A stretch of 34,935 nt of DNA from Tistlia consotensis USBA 355 (GTDB lineage Bacteria > Pseudomonadota > Alphaproteobacteria > Kiloniellales > DSM-21159). Positions 23,594 through 32,273 of this stretch are shown piece after piece. Position numbers and translations under genes: made by a program. The stretch spans positions 1 to 34,935 of the forward strand of contig NZ_FWZX01000047.1 in NCBI RefSeq assembly GCF_900177295.1, in the 5' to 3' direction. Each line of letters opens with the position of its first letter. Position 1 is the first letter of the stretch. The notes under the pieces are model-generated. The model ran no database searches, was not told the DNA's origin, and was given only the letters and a program-made list of their open reading frames with translations.

Positions 23594-24361
23594 TCACGCC
23601 GCCTCGGTCTCGTCCAGGTAGCCGGCGTAGCCGCCGGCCTCCAGCTTCTCGGCCAGCTCCGGGCCGCCGCTCTCGACGATGCGGCCGCGCGCCAGCACGT
23701 GGACCTTGTCGGGCACGATGTAGCCAAGCAGGCGCTGGTAGTGGGTGATCAGCAGGAACGAGCGGTCGGGCGACCGCAGGGCGTTGACGCCGTCGGCCAC
23801 GGCCTTGAGCGCGTCGATGTCGAGGCCGCTGTCGGTCTCGTCGAGCAGCGCCAGGCTCGGCTCCAGGCAGGCCATCTGCAGGACCTCGTTGCGCTTCTTC
23901 TCGCCGCCGGAGAAGCCGACGTTGACGGCGCGCTTCAGGAACTCGTCGGACATGCCGAGCTCCTTCAGCCTGGCGCGCAGGACCTTCATGAACTTGAGGG
24001 CGTCGTAGCGCTCCTCGCCGCGGTACTCGCGCACCGCGTTGACCGCCTCGCGCAGGAAGGTCGTGTTCGGCACGCCGGGGATCTCGACCGGGTACTGGAA
24101 GGCCAGGAACAGGCCCTCGCCGGCGCGCTCCTCGGGCTCCAGGGCCAGCAGGTCCTTGCCCTTGTAGGTCACCGAGCCCTCGGTGATCTCGTAGCCCTCG
24201 CGGCCCGACAGCACGTAGGACAGGGTCGACTTGCCGGAGCCGTTCGGCCCCATGATCGCGTGGACCTCGCCGGCCGCGATCTCCAGGTCGATGCCCCGGA
24301 GGATCGGCTTGCCCTCGACAGAGGCATGAAGGTTCTGGATTTTCAGCATGCTATCGGACAT
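23594..24361 (-). CDS. sufC: SufC, ABC-type ATPase of the SUF scaffold
   Basis: SufC drives conformational change in SufBC2D during cluster assembly and is not a transporter ATPase. The 255-residue product has Walker A GPNGSGKST, the Q-loop FQYPVEIPGV typical of SufC, the signature FSGGEKKRNEVLQM, and Walker B LALLDETDSGLDID. ATG 24361 is used; a second Met four codons on (24349) could also start it. It is separated from sufB by 138 bases holding a palindromic repeat, the only large gap among sufB, C, D, S, E and T. Downstream it runs directly into sufD. Confidence 0.96.
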   Translation of the reverse strand: MSDSMLKIQNLHASVEGKPILRGIDLEIAAGEVHAIMGPNGSGKSTLSYVLSGREGYEITEGSVTYKGKDLLALEPEERAGEGLFLAFQYPVEIPGVPNTTFLREAVNAVREYRGEERYDALKFMKVLRARLKELGMSDEFLKRAVNVGFSGGEKKRNEVLQMACLEPSLALLDETDSGLDIDALKAVADGVNALRSPDRSFLLITHYQRLLGYIVPDKVHVLARGRIVESGGPELAEKLEAGGYAGYLDETEAA

Positions 24362-24387
24362 TGTTCGCTTCTTGTCTCACGTTTTCA

Positions 24388-24473
24388 TTCGTCATCCCCG
24401 CGTAGGCGGGGATCCAGAGCCATTCCTCCGAGACCCTTGGCCCCTGGATCCCCGCCTTCGCGGGGATGACGGG
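24388..24473. repeat. Dispersed palindromic repeat, CCCCGC-GCGGGGATCCAG type, inside the suf operon
   Basis: Left arm 24388-24419 (TTCGTCATCCCCGCGTAGGC and on) and inverted right arm 24443-24473 form a long stem in RNA. This is the second copy of the 19274-19386 repeat. It lies between the sufB stop and the sufC start, in the middle of the operon, and could alter message stability or split the transcript. Confidence 0.85.
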
Positions 24474-24499
24474 ATAAGGGAGCGCAGGAAAGGCCGTCC

Positions 24500-25951
<1,452 letters not shown>

Positions 25952-25999
25952 GCCAGTGAATTCCCTTCGGAAGCGATCTCTCGTTGACGTCTGCGGCCT

Positions 26000-26494
26000 C
26001 TAGCGGGCCGTTTCCAGGCCCGGCTGCACCGCCGCGGCGGCGGTCGCCAGGACCTTGTCGTCCACCGGCCGCCGGGGCGGCAGCGGCGGGAAGCCGACCG
26101 TCATGTCGGCCAGCGTGACCCCGGACAGCGCCGTGCGGATCGCGCCGTTGACCTTTTCCCAGTTGCCGCGCATCGGGCAGATCAGCTCGCTCTCGCAGCT
26201 GTCGTGGGCGCCCTCGACGCAGGCGGTCAGCGCGATCGGCCCCTCCAGGGCCTGGATCACCGAGGCGATGGTGATCGCCTCGGCCGGCGCGGCCAAGCGG
26301 TAGCCGCCCGCGGCTCCGCGGGTCGATTCGATGACGCCGCCGCGGGCCAGCTGGTTGAGCAGCTTCGAGACGGTCGGCAGGGGCACGCCGCTCTCCTCGG
26401 CCAGCTGTGTCGCGCTGACCAGGCGCTCGGGCGCCTGGGCCATCTGCATCAGCACGACCACGCCGTAGTCGGTCAGGCGGTTGAGGCGGAACAT
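26000..26494 (-). CDS. Rrf2-family SUF operon regulator with [2Fe-2S]-type cysteines
   Basis: This 164-residue Rrf2 regulator resembles IscR and the SUF-system regulators. The winged helix is clear (VSATQLAEESGVPLPTVSKL, then GGVIESTRGAAGGYRLA). Three Cys at 92, 100 and 106 match the IscR cluster-ligand pattern, so it probably senses Fe-S status. It heads the suf row and starts 48 bases before sufB. A sigma-70-like promoter (26526-26553) and a palindrome (26501-26523) lie directly before its start, which suggests autoregulation of the whole operon. Whether it represses, activates, or does both with cluster state cannot be told. Confidence 0.92.
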   Translation of the reverse strand: MFRLNRLTDYGVVVLMQMAQAPERLVSATQLAEESGVPLPTVSKLLNQLARGGVIESTRGAAGGYRLAAPAEAITIASVIQALEGPIALTACVEGAHDSCESELICPMRGNWEKVNGAIRTALSGVTLADMTVGFPPLPPRRPVDDKVLATAAAAVQPGLETAR

Positions 26495-26500
26495 CGGGCA

Positions 26501-26523
26501 ATCCGGACTGTTCGTGTCAGGAT
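26501..26523 (-). promoter_or_regulatory. Palindromic operator candidate for the Rrf2 regulator
   Basis: On the minus strand the site reads ATCCTGAC, seven bases, GTCCGGAT. Seven of the eight positions in each arm are symmetric (ATCCxGAC...GTCxGGAT). It starts two bases downstream of the -10 box and ends six bases before the regulator's ATG, so bound protein would cover the transcription start. Size and symmetry fit a dimeric Rrf2 protein. Confidence 0.6.
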
Positions 26524-26525
26524 TG

Positions 26526-26553
26526 GATATACCGCGCCCGCGAAGGCGATCAA
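26526..26553 (-). promoter_or_regulatory. Promoter of the suf operon
   Basis: On the minus strand TTGATC (-35, at 26548-26553) and TATATC (-10, at 26526-26531) are 16 bases apart. This is a good match to sigma-70 boxes in otherwise G+C-rich DNA. The predicted start is about 24 bases before the regulator gene, inside the palindrome at 26501-26523. Confidence 0.6.
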
Positions 26554-26608
26554 GCGCTTTCTTGACCGGATTGGTAGGAATTGCGGGAGCGCAGCGATCG
26601 GCCGCGCG

Positions 26609-27268
26609 TCAGGCCGTCGCCGTCTTGCCGTGCTCGGTGCCGTAGAGCCGGTCGCCGGCGTCGCCGAGGCCCGGGATGATGTAGGCGTTCTCGTCGAGGT
26701 GGCTGTCCAGGGCGGCGGCCAGGATCGGCACGTCGGGGCAGGCGGCGGCGAAGCGCTCGACGCCCTCGGGGGCCGCGATCAGGCAGAGGAAGCGGATGTC
26801 CCTGGCGGCGATGCCGCGGTCCAGCAGGACCTCGACGGCATGGACCGCCGAGCCGCCGGTCGCCAGCATCGGGTCGACCAGCAGCACGCGCCCCGGATCG
26901 GCCGGCAGCTTGACGAAGTACTCGCGCGGCTGATGGGTCTCGGGATCGCGGAACAGGCCGATGTGGCCCTCCTTGGCGTCGGGCATCAGCTCGCGCAGGC
27001 CCTCGGTCATGCCCAGGCCGGCGCGCAGGATCGAGACCAGGGTTACCGGCCCGGCCAGGAAGGGCGCGTCCATGGTCGTCATCGGCGTCTCGATCGGCCG
27101 GGTCTTCAGGGTCAGGTCGCGGGTCAGCTCGTAGCCCATCAGGATGCCGATCTCGCGCAGCAGCTGGCGGAACAGCACCGGCCGCGTGGTGCGGTCGCGC
27201 ATCAGGCTCAGCTTGTGCTGGATCAGCGGGTGGTCGAGCAGGGTCAGTGTCGGAAAACGGCTGGTCAT
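26609..27268 (-). CDS. upp: Uracil phosphoribosyltransferase
   Basis: Upp converts uracil and PRPP to UMP in pyrimidine salvage. The 219-residue product has [15 protein letters not shown] near the N-terminus, the IETPM loop, [10 protein letters not shown], the PRPP-binding [11 protein letters not shown], and the C-terminal uracil-binding [21 protein letters not shown] lies before ATG 27268; an upstream in-frame start at 27292 adds eight residues and is less likely. It lies 107 bases downstream of the MFS gene on the same strand and converges with nothing nearby. Confidence 0.97.
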   Translation of the reverse strand: MTSRFPTLTLLDHPLIQHKLSLMRDRTTRPVLFRQLLREIGILMGYELTRDLTLKTRPIETPMTTMDAPFLAGPVTLVSILRAGLGMTEGLRELMPDAKEGHIGLFRDPETHQPREYFVKLPADPGRVLLVDPMLATGGSAVHAVEVLLDRGIAARDIRFLCLIAAPEGVERFAAACPDVPILAAALDSHLDENAYIIPGLGDAGDRLYGTEHGKTATA

Positions 27269-27375
27269 GGCTCCCCCTGGAAGAGCCGCCACAATACCCG
27301 CAGTCGATCACAGAGCCATGACGGAATCGCGGCCGGCGGGCCGGAAAATCCGGTGCCGGCGGGACGCGCGCCCGA

Positions 27376-28548
27376 TCAGGCGCTCCGGCTCCGGGCCAGC
27401 AGCGCCAGCGGCAGTGCCGCCACGGCGGAGAGCAATGCCATGGCGAGATAGCCGTGCCCGCCGAAGCCCTGGTAGAGCCAGCCGGAGGCGAACATCACCG
27501 AGCCGATGCCGAGGCTGCCGGTGATCGTCGCGTAGAGCGCCTGCGAGGTGGCGGCGCGCTCGGGCGCCACCGTCTCGGCGATGTGGCGCATCGCGCCCAG
27601 GTGGCTGGCGGCGAAGGTCAGGGCGTGCAGCGCGTTGACGGGCAGCAGCAGCCAGGGATCGGCGACGACGGCCATCAGCGGCCAGCGGACCAGCCCGGCG
27701 GCGATGCCGAGCGCCATCATCCGGTAGGCGCCGAAGCGGCGCACCAGCCGGCCGCCCTGCCAGAACAGCAGCACCTCGGCGATCACGCCGGTCGCCCAGA
27801 GCCAGCCGACCCAGCTCTCGCTCAGGCCCGCGGACAGCCAGTTCAGGCTGCCGAAGGCGTAGTAGAAGCCGTGGGTGCCCTGCAGCAGCGCGCCGGTCGC
27901 GCAGAACAGCAGGAAGCGGCGCTCGGCGAGCAGGGCCCAGGGCAGCCGCCAGCGCCTTGCGGGGCGGGCCGCGGGGCCCGGGCCGGCGGGCAGGGCGAGC
28001 AGGACCAGCGCGGTCGCGGCCAGCACCGCGATGAAGGCCCAGAGCACCAGCTCGGCCGGCCGCCCGGTCAGCAGCCAGCCGCCGCCGAGGTTGGCCAGGA
28101 CGAAGGCGACGGAGCCCCAGAGCCGGGCCCGGCCGTAGTCGAAGCCGCCCTCGCCGGCCGGGCGCTTGCTGGCCTGGATGGTGAGGCTCTCGTTGATCGG
28201 CATCTGCGGCTGGTGCAGCAGCGCGCCCAGCCCCTGGAGCAGGGCGACCAGGAGCAGCGAGTGCACCAGGGACAGGCCGAGGAAGCAGGCGAGCGCGCCG
28301 AGCGCCAGGATCACCATGACCCGGCGCGGCCGGCCGCTGCTGTCGGCCAGGCCGGCGAGCGCCGGCGTCGTTGCCAGGCGCAGCCAGGCGGGCAGGGCGA
28401 CGACCAGCGCGATCTCCTCGGCCGAGAAGCCGCGGCCCTTCAGGAAGACCGGGAAGTAGGGCAGGTAGAGCCCGATCGCGCCGAACAGCCCGGCGTAGGC
28501 CAGGGCGTAGGGCAGGGCGGCGCGGGCCGAGGGCGGCAGTCGGAGCAT
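27376..28548 (-). CDS. MFS transporter of the HcaT (3-phenylpropionate transporter)-like family
   Basis: This 390-residue inner-membrane protein has about twelve hydrophobic helices. Family marks are the N-terminal YLPYFPVFLKGRGFS, then PALAGLADSSGRPRRVM between helices 2 and 3, a HQPQMPINESLTIQ segment, DYGRARLWGSVAF, and GALLQGTHGFYYAFGSL in the second half. These are typical of the MFS_1-like/HcaT group, whose substrates are mostly unproven. It is upstream of upp on the same strand; a nucleobase substrate is possible but nothing in the sequence shows it. ATG 28548 directly precedes the first helix. Confidence 0.85.
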   Translation of the reverse strand: MLRLPPSARAALPYALAYAGLFGAIGLYLPYFPVFLKGRGFSAEEIALVVALPAWLRLATTPALAGLADSSGRPRRVMVILALGALACFLGLSLVHSLLLVALLQGLGALLHQPQMPINESLTIQASKRPAGEGGFDYGRARLWGSVAFVLANLGGGWLLTGRPAELVLWAFIAVLAATALVLLALPAGPGPAARPARRWRLPWALLAERRFLLFCATGALLQGTHGFYYAFGSLNWLSAGLSESWVGWLWATGVIAEVLLFWQGGRLVRRFGAYRMMALGIAAGLVRWPLMAVVADPWLLLPVNALHALTFAASHLGAMRHIAETVAPERAATSQALYATITGSLGIGSVMFASGWLYQGFGGHGYLAMALLSAVAALPLALLARSRSA

Positions 28549-28657
28549 GGCCCCTTCTTATCAGCCGCCGCCGCCGTCGGCCCATGCCGCGCGCGCAGGG
28601 CGACCACGCGGCCCCAGGGGCCGGAGCCTTGCTCGCGCGGGCGCGGCGGCCGGCGCT

Positions 28658-30355
28658 TCAGCCCGCCCGGATCTGCGCGATGAACTGCTCGACCTCCTGG
28701 CGCAGGTTCTCGGACTGCTGTGCCAGTTGGTCGGCCGCCTCCAGGACCAGGCCGGCGGAGCCGCCGGTCTCGGTCGCGGTCCTCGAGACGGCGCTGATGC
28801 TGCTCGCCACCTGCCTGGTGCTCTCCGAGGCCTGCTGCACGTTGCGCGCGATCTCCTGGGTCGCCGCGCCCTGCTCCTGCACGGCGGCCGAGATGCTGGC
28901 GGCGATCTCGTCGATCGTCTCGACGGTCTGGCCGATCCCCTTGATCGCGGTCGCGGCGTCGGTGGTTGCGCCCTGGATGTGGCTGATCTGCTGGGAGATC
29001 TCCTCGGTCGCCTTGGCGGTCTGGTTGGCCAGCGCCTTGACCTCGCTGGCGACCACGGCGAAGCCCTTGCCGGCGTCGCCGGCGCGCGCCGCCTCGATCG
29101 TCGCGTTGAGCGCCAGCAGGTTGGTCTGCTCGGCGATCTCCTGGATCAGCTCGACGACCTCGCCGATCTTGCGCGCGGCATCGACCAGGCCGCTGACCTT
29201 CTCGTTGGTGAGCCGGGCGTCCTCGACGGCACGCGTCGCCGTGTGGGACGAGCGGTCCACCTGACGGCCGATCTCGTCGATCGAGGACGAGAGCTCCTCG
29301 GCGGCACTCGCCACCGTCTGCACGCTGGCGGAGGCCTCCTGGGAGGCCGCGGCAACGGCGCCGGCCTGCTGCTCGGTCTCCTCGACCGCCGTGCTCATCG
29401 ATCTTGCCGTCGTCTGCATCCTGCCGGCGGTCTGCGACAGGGTCTCGACGACCGACTGCACCGTGGCCTCGAAGCCGCTCGCGATCTCCTGCATCGTGCG
29501 CCGCTTCTCCTCCTCGGCGCGCTGCGCGGCGAGCCTGCTCTCCGCTTCCAGGCGCTGTCGCTCGACGGCGTTGGCGCGGAACACCTGCACGGCCTGCGCC
29601 ATGCCGCCGATCTCGTCGCGGCGCGCCATGCCGGGCACCTCGCCGTCGAGGTCGCCCGCGGCGAGGCTGCGCATGCGCTGGCTCATCCGCGTGATCGGCC
29701 TGGTGATGCTGCGGGCGACCAGCAGCGAGATGCCGCCGATGACGAGCAGGATGAGCGCGATCTGTCCGGCTTCGACGGTCGCCTTGCTCCGGAAGGCGGC
29801 CTCGATGTCGTCGATGTAGACCCCTGTGCCGATGATCCAGCCCCAGGGCGCGAAGCCCTCGACGAAGGATTCCTTGGGCACCGGCTGCTCCTTGCCGGGC
29901 TTCGGCCAGAGGTAGCCAACGAAGCCGGCCCCCTGCGCCTTGACGACCTTCACGAACTCCATGAACAGGGCCGTGCCGGCGGGGTCCCGGAGCCCCGACA
30001 CGTCCTTGCCGACGAGGTCGGGCTTCACAGGGTGCATGACCATGACCGGGGTCATGTCGTTCACCCAGAAATAGTCCGCGCCGTTGTAGCGCATCGCGCC
30101 GATGGCCTTCAGGGCGGCCTGCTGCGCCGCTTCCTTCGTCATCTCGCCGGCTTCGGCACGGGCGTGGTAGGCCTCGGCCACCGAGGTCGCGCTCTCGACC
30201 AGCTGGCGCAGCTCCGTGCGCTTCTGCTCGACGAGCGCGTGCTTCAGGTCGACCAGCCTGATTCCCGCCAGGACGATCATGCTCGCGGCCGTCAGCGCGA
30301 TCAGGGCGATGACGCGATGGGTGATGCCGAACGAGGTGAGCCTGGAGAAGCGCAT
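28658..30355 (-). CDS. Methyl-accepting chemotaxis protein with a periplasmic single-Cache domain
   Basis: This 565-residue chemoreceptor has a transmembrane helix at about 14-34, a periplasmic sCache_2 domain (about 35-195, with GADYFWVND, VMHPVKPDLVGKDV and GWIIGTGVYIDDI), a second helix at about 198-216, HAMP (about 217-270), a charged coiled coil, and the signalling domain. The hairpin tip EIAEQTNLLALNATIEAARA is intact, so it should couple to CheA/CheW. sCache_2 receptors often bind small organic acids. There is no C-terminal receptor pentapeptide for CheR. AGGA lies before ATG 30355. No other chemotaxis genes are near, so it is an orphan receptor. Confidence 0.95.
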   Translation of the reverse strand: MRFSRLTSFGITHRVIALIALTAASMIVLAGIRLVDLKHALVEQKRTELRQLVESATSVAEAYHARAEAGEMTKEAAQQAALKAIGAMRYNGADYFWVNDMTPVMVMHPVKPDLVGKDVSGLRDPAGTALFMEFVKVVKAQGAGFVGYLWPKPGKEQPVPKESFVEGFAPWGWIIGTGVYIDDIEAAFRSKATVEAGQIALILLVIGGISLLVARSITRPITRMSQRMRSLAAGDLDGEVPGMARRDEIGGMAQAVQVFRANAVERQRLEAESRLAAQRAEEEKRRTMQEIASGFEATVQSVVETLSQTAGRMQTTARSMSTAVEETEQQAGAVAAASQEASASVQTVASAAEELSSSIDEIGRQVDRSSHTATRAVEDARLTNEKVSGLVDAARKIGEVVELIQEIAEQTNLLALNATIEAARAGDAGKGFAVVASEVKALANQTAKATEEISQQISHIQGATTDAATAIKGIGQTVETIDEIAASISAAVQEQGAATQEIARNVQQASESTRQVASSISAVSRTATETGGSAGLVLEAADQLAQQSENLRQEVEQFIAQIRAG

Positions 30356-30457
30356 GGTCGGTCCTGCGGAAATTCGGGATACAACGCACGGTGGGGCAGT
30401 GCGTCGAACTTACGCGGATCCATTTAAATATTCGTTATTTTGCATATGAAATCGGGA

Positions 30458-30486
30458 GCCGCCGGCGCCCGCGGGGCGCCGGCGGC
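30458..30486 (-). terminator. Terminator-like hairpin after the GMC oxidoreductase gene
   Basis: A perfect 13-bp G+C stem (30458-30470 with 30474-30486) around a three-base loop starts nine bases beyond the GMC stop codon. On the minus strand it is followed by a weak T-containing stretch (TCCCGATTTC) rather than a full U-run, then by an A+T-rich patch that leads into the chemoreceptor promoter region. Confidence 0.75.
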
Positions 30487-30494
30487 GCTTCCGA

Positions 30495-32126
30495 TCAGCC
30501 CCGGGCGTCCTCGCGGATCATGTCGCTGGCCTTCTCGGCGATCATGATGGTCGGCGAGTTGGTGTTGCCCGAGGTGATGGTCGGCATGACCGAGGCGTCG
30601 ACGACGCGTAAGGACTCCAGGCCGTGGACGCGCAGCCGCGCGTCGACCACCGCCTGGTCGTCGCTGCCCATCCGGCAGGTGCCGACCGGGTGGAAGATCG
30701 TCGTCGCGATGTCGCCGGCGGCGCGCGCCAGCACCTCGTCGCCCTCCAGCTCGGGGCCCGGCTTGATCTCGACCGGCCGGTACTTCGCGAGCGGCTCGGC
30801 GGCGCAGATCTTCCGGGTCAGGCGCAGCGATTGGGCGGCGACCAGGCGGTCGGCCGGGGCCGAGAGATAGTTCGGCAGGATCTCCGGCGGCCGGTCCCAG
30901 TCGGGGCTGGTGATCCGCACGTGGCCGCGGCTCTCCGGCCTGAGGTTGCAGACGCTGGCGGTGAAGGCCGGGAAGCGGTGCAGCGGCTCGCCGAACTTGT
31001 CCAGGCTGAGCGGCTGCACGTGGTACTCCAGGTTCGGCGTCTCCTGGCTGGCGTCGGAGCGCGTGAAGGCGCCGAGCTGGCTCGGCGCCATGGTCAGCGG
31101 GCCCGAGCGGCGGAGCGCGTACTCGAGCGCCATGGCGGCCTTGCCGAACAGGGAATTGGCCTGCTGATTCAGGGTCTTGACCCCCTGGACCTGATAGACC
31201 GCGCGAATCTGAAGGTGGTCCTGCAGGTTGCCGCCGACGCCGGGCAGGGCGTGCCGCACGGCGATGCCGTGCTGCTGCAGCAGAGCGCCCGGCCCGACGC
31301 CGGAGAGCTGCAGCAGCTGCGGCGAGCCGATCGAGCCGCTCGCCAGGATCACCTCGCGGCGCGCCCGCGCCGAGACCGGCTCGCCCCTGCGGCGGAAGGC
31401 GACGCCGCGGCAGCGCCGGCCCTCGAAGACCAGGCGCTCGGCCTGGGCGTGGGTCATCACCGTCAGGTTCGGCCGCTCCAGCGCCGGCCTCAGGAAGCCG
31501 GTCGCCGTGCTCCAGCGCCGGCCGCGCCGCTGGTTGACCTCGAACAGGCCGACGCCCTCGTTGCTGCCCTGGTTGAAGTCGTCGGTCGGCGGGATGCCGA
31601 CGGCGACCGCCGCCTGGCGGAAGGCCTCCAGGATCTCCCAGGAGAGGCGCTGCTTCTCGACCCGCCACTCGCCGCCGGCGCCGTGCAGCTCGCTGGCCCC
31701 CTTGTAGTGGTCCTCGGAGCGCCGGAAGTAGGGCAGCACGTCGTCCCAGCTCCAGCCGCCGTTGCCCATCTGGCGCCAGAGGTCGTAGTCGCGGGCCTGG
31801 CCGCGCATGTAGATCATGCCGTTGATCGAGGAGCAGCCGCCCAGCACGCGGCCGCGCGGATAGTTGAGCGAGCGGCCGTTGAGCCCCGGGTCCGCCGCGG
31901 TCTTGAAGCCCCAGTCGGCGCGCGGGTTGCCCATGCAGTAGAGGTAGCCGATCGGGATCTTGAACCAGATCCAGTCGTCCCTGCCGCCGGCCTCGAGCAG
32001 CAGCACCGAGGTCTTCGGATCGGCGGACAGGCGGTTGGCCAGCACGCAGCCGGCGCTGCCGGCGCCGACCACGACGTAGTCGTATTCCCCGAGATCCTGG
32101 CGCGCCTCGTCGTGCCGCTCCGCCAT
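30495..32126 (-). CDS. GMC-family FAD oxidoreductase, choline-dehydrogenase-like
   Basis: GMC flavoenzymes oxidise alcohols. The 543-residue product has the FAD-binding VVVGAGSAGCVLANRL (about 18-33), GMC signature 1 around PRGRVLGGCSSINGM, signature 2 around ASGSIGSPQLLQLSG, and the catalytic His/Asn region FHPVGTCRMG and SGNTNSPT. It is closest in layout to BetA-type choline dehydrogenases and alkanol dehydrogenases, which sequence alone does not separate. There is no signal peptide. ATG 32126 is 147 bases from the divergent penicillin-acylase gene, so the two may share control. A strong hairpin follows the stop. Confidence 0.92.
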   Translation of the reverse strand: MAERHDEARQDLGEYDYVVVGAGSAGCVLANRLSADPKTSVLLLEAGGRDDWIWFKIPIGYLYCMGNPRADWGFKTAADPGLNGRSLNYPRGRVLGGCSSINGMIYMRGQARDYDLWRQMGNGGWSWDDVLPYFRRSEDHYKGASELHGAGGEWRVEKQRLSWEILEAFRQAAVAVGIPPTDDFNQGSNEGVGLFEVNQRRGRRWSTATGFLRPALERPNLTVMTHAQAERLVFEGRRCRGVAFRRRGEPVSARARREVILASGSIGSPQLLQLSGVGPGALLQQHGIAVRHALPGVGGNLQDHLQIRAVYQVQGVKTLNQQANSLFGKAAMALEYALRRSGPLTMAPSQLGAFTRSDASQETPNLEYHVQPLSLDKFGEPLHRFPAFTASVCNLRPESRGHVRITSPDWDRPPEILPNYLSAPADRLVAAQSLRLTRKICAAEPLAKYRPVEIKPGPELEGDEVLARAAGDIATTIFHPVGTCRMGSDDQAVVDARLRVHGLESLRVVDASVMPTITSGNTNSPTIMIAEKASDMIREDARG

Positions 32127-32273
32127 GGGCTCTTCCCCTCCCGCTTCTTCTGCTTGGCGCCAGCTTGCCCAAGGACGGCGAGCCGGGGAAGGGGCGGATC
32201 GCCGCCGCCCCCTGGTCCGGCCGGCTGCCGGTGCCTACTTCAGGGGTGGGAAGCGGTGGAAGGGTCTCCGGTC

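Noticed and set aside
19274-24473. Repeated palindromes as a possible CRISPR array
   Set aside because: The copies are isolated inverted pairs in separate intergenic gaps, without regular spacers or cas genes.
30624-32273. A 1293-codon plus-strand frame that would extend the penicillin acylase upstream by 550 residues
   Set aside because: The extension is the antisense of the GMC oxidoreductase gene, has low-complexity composition typical of G+C-rich shadow frames, and ATG 32274 has its own ribosome-binding site.
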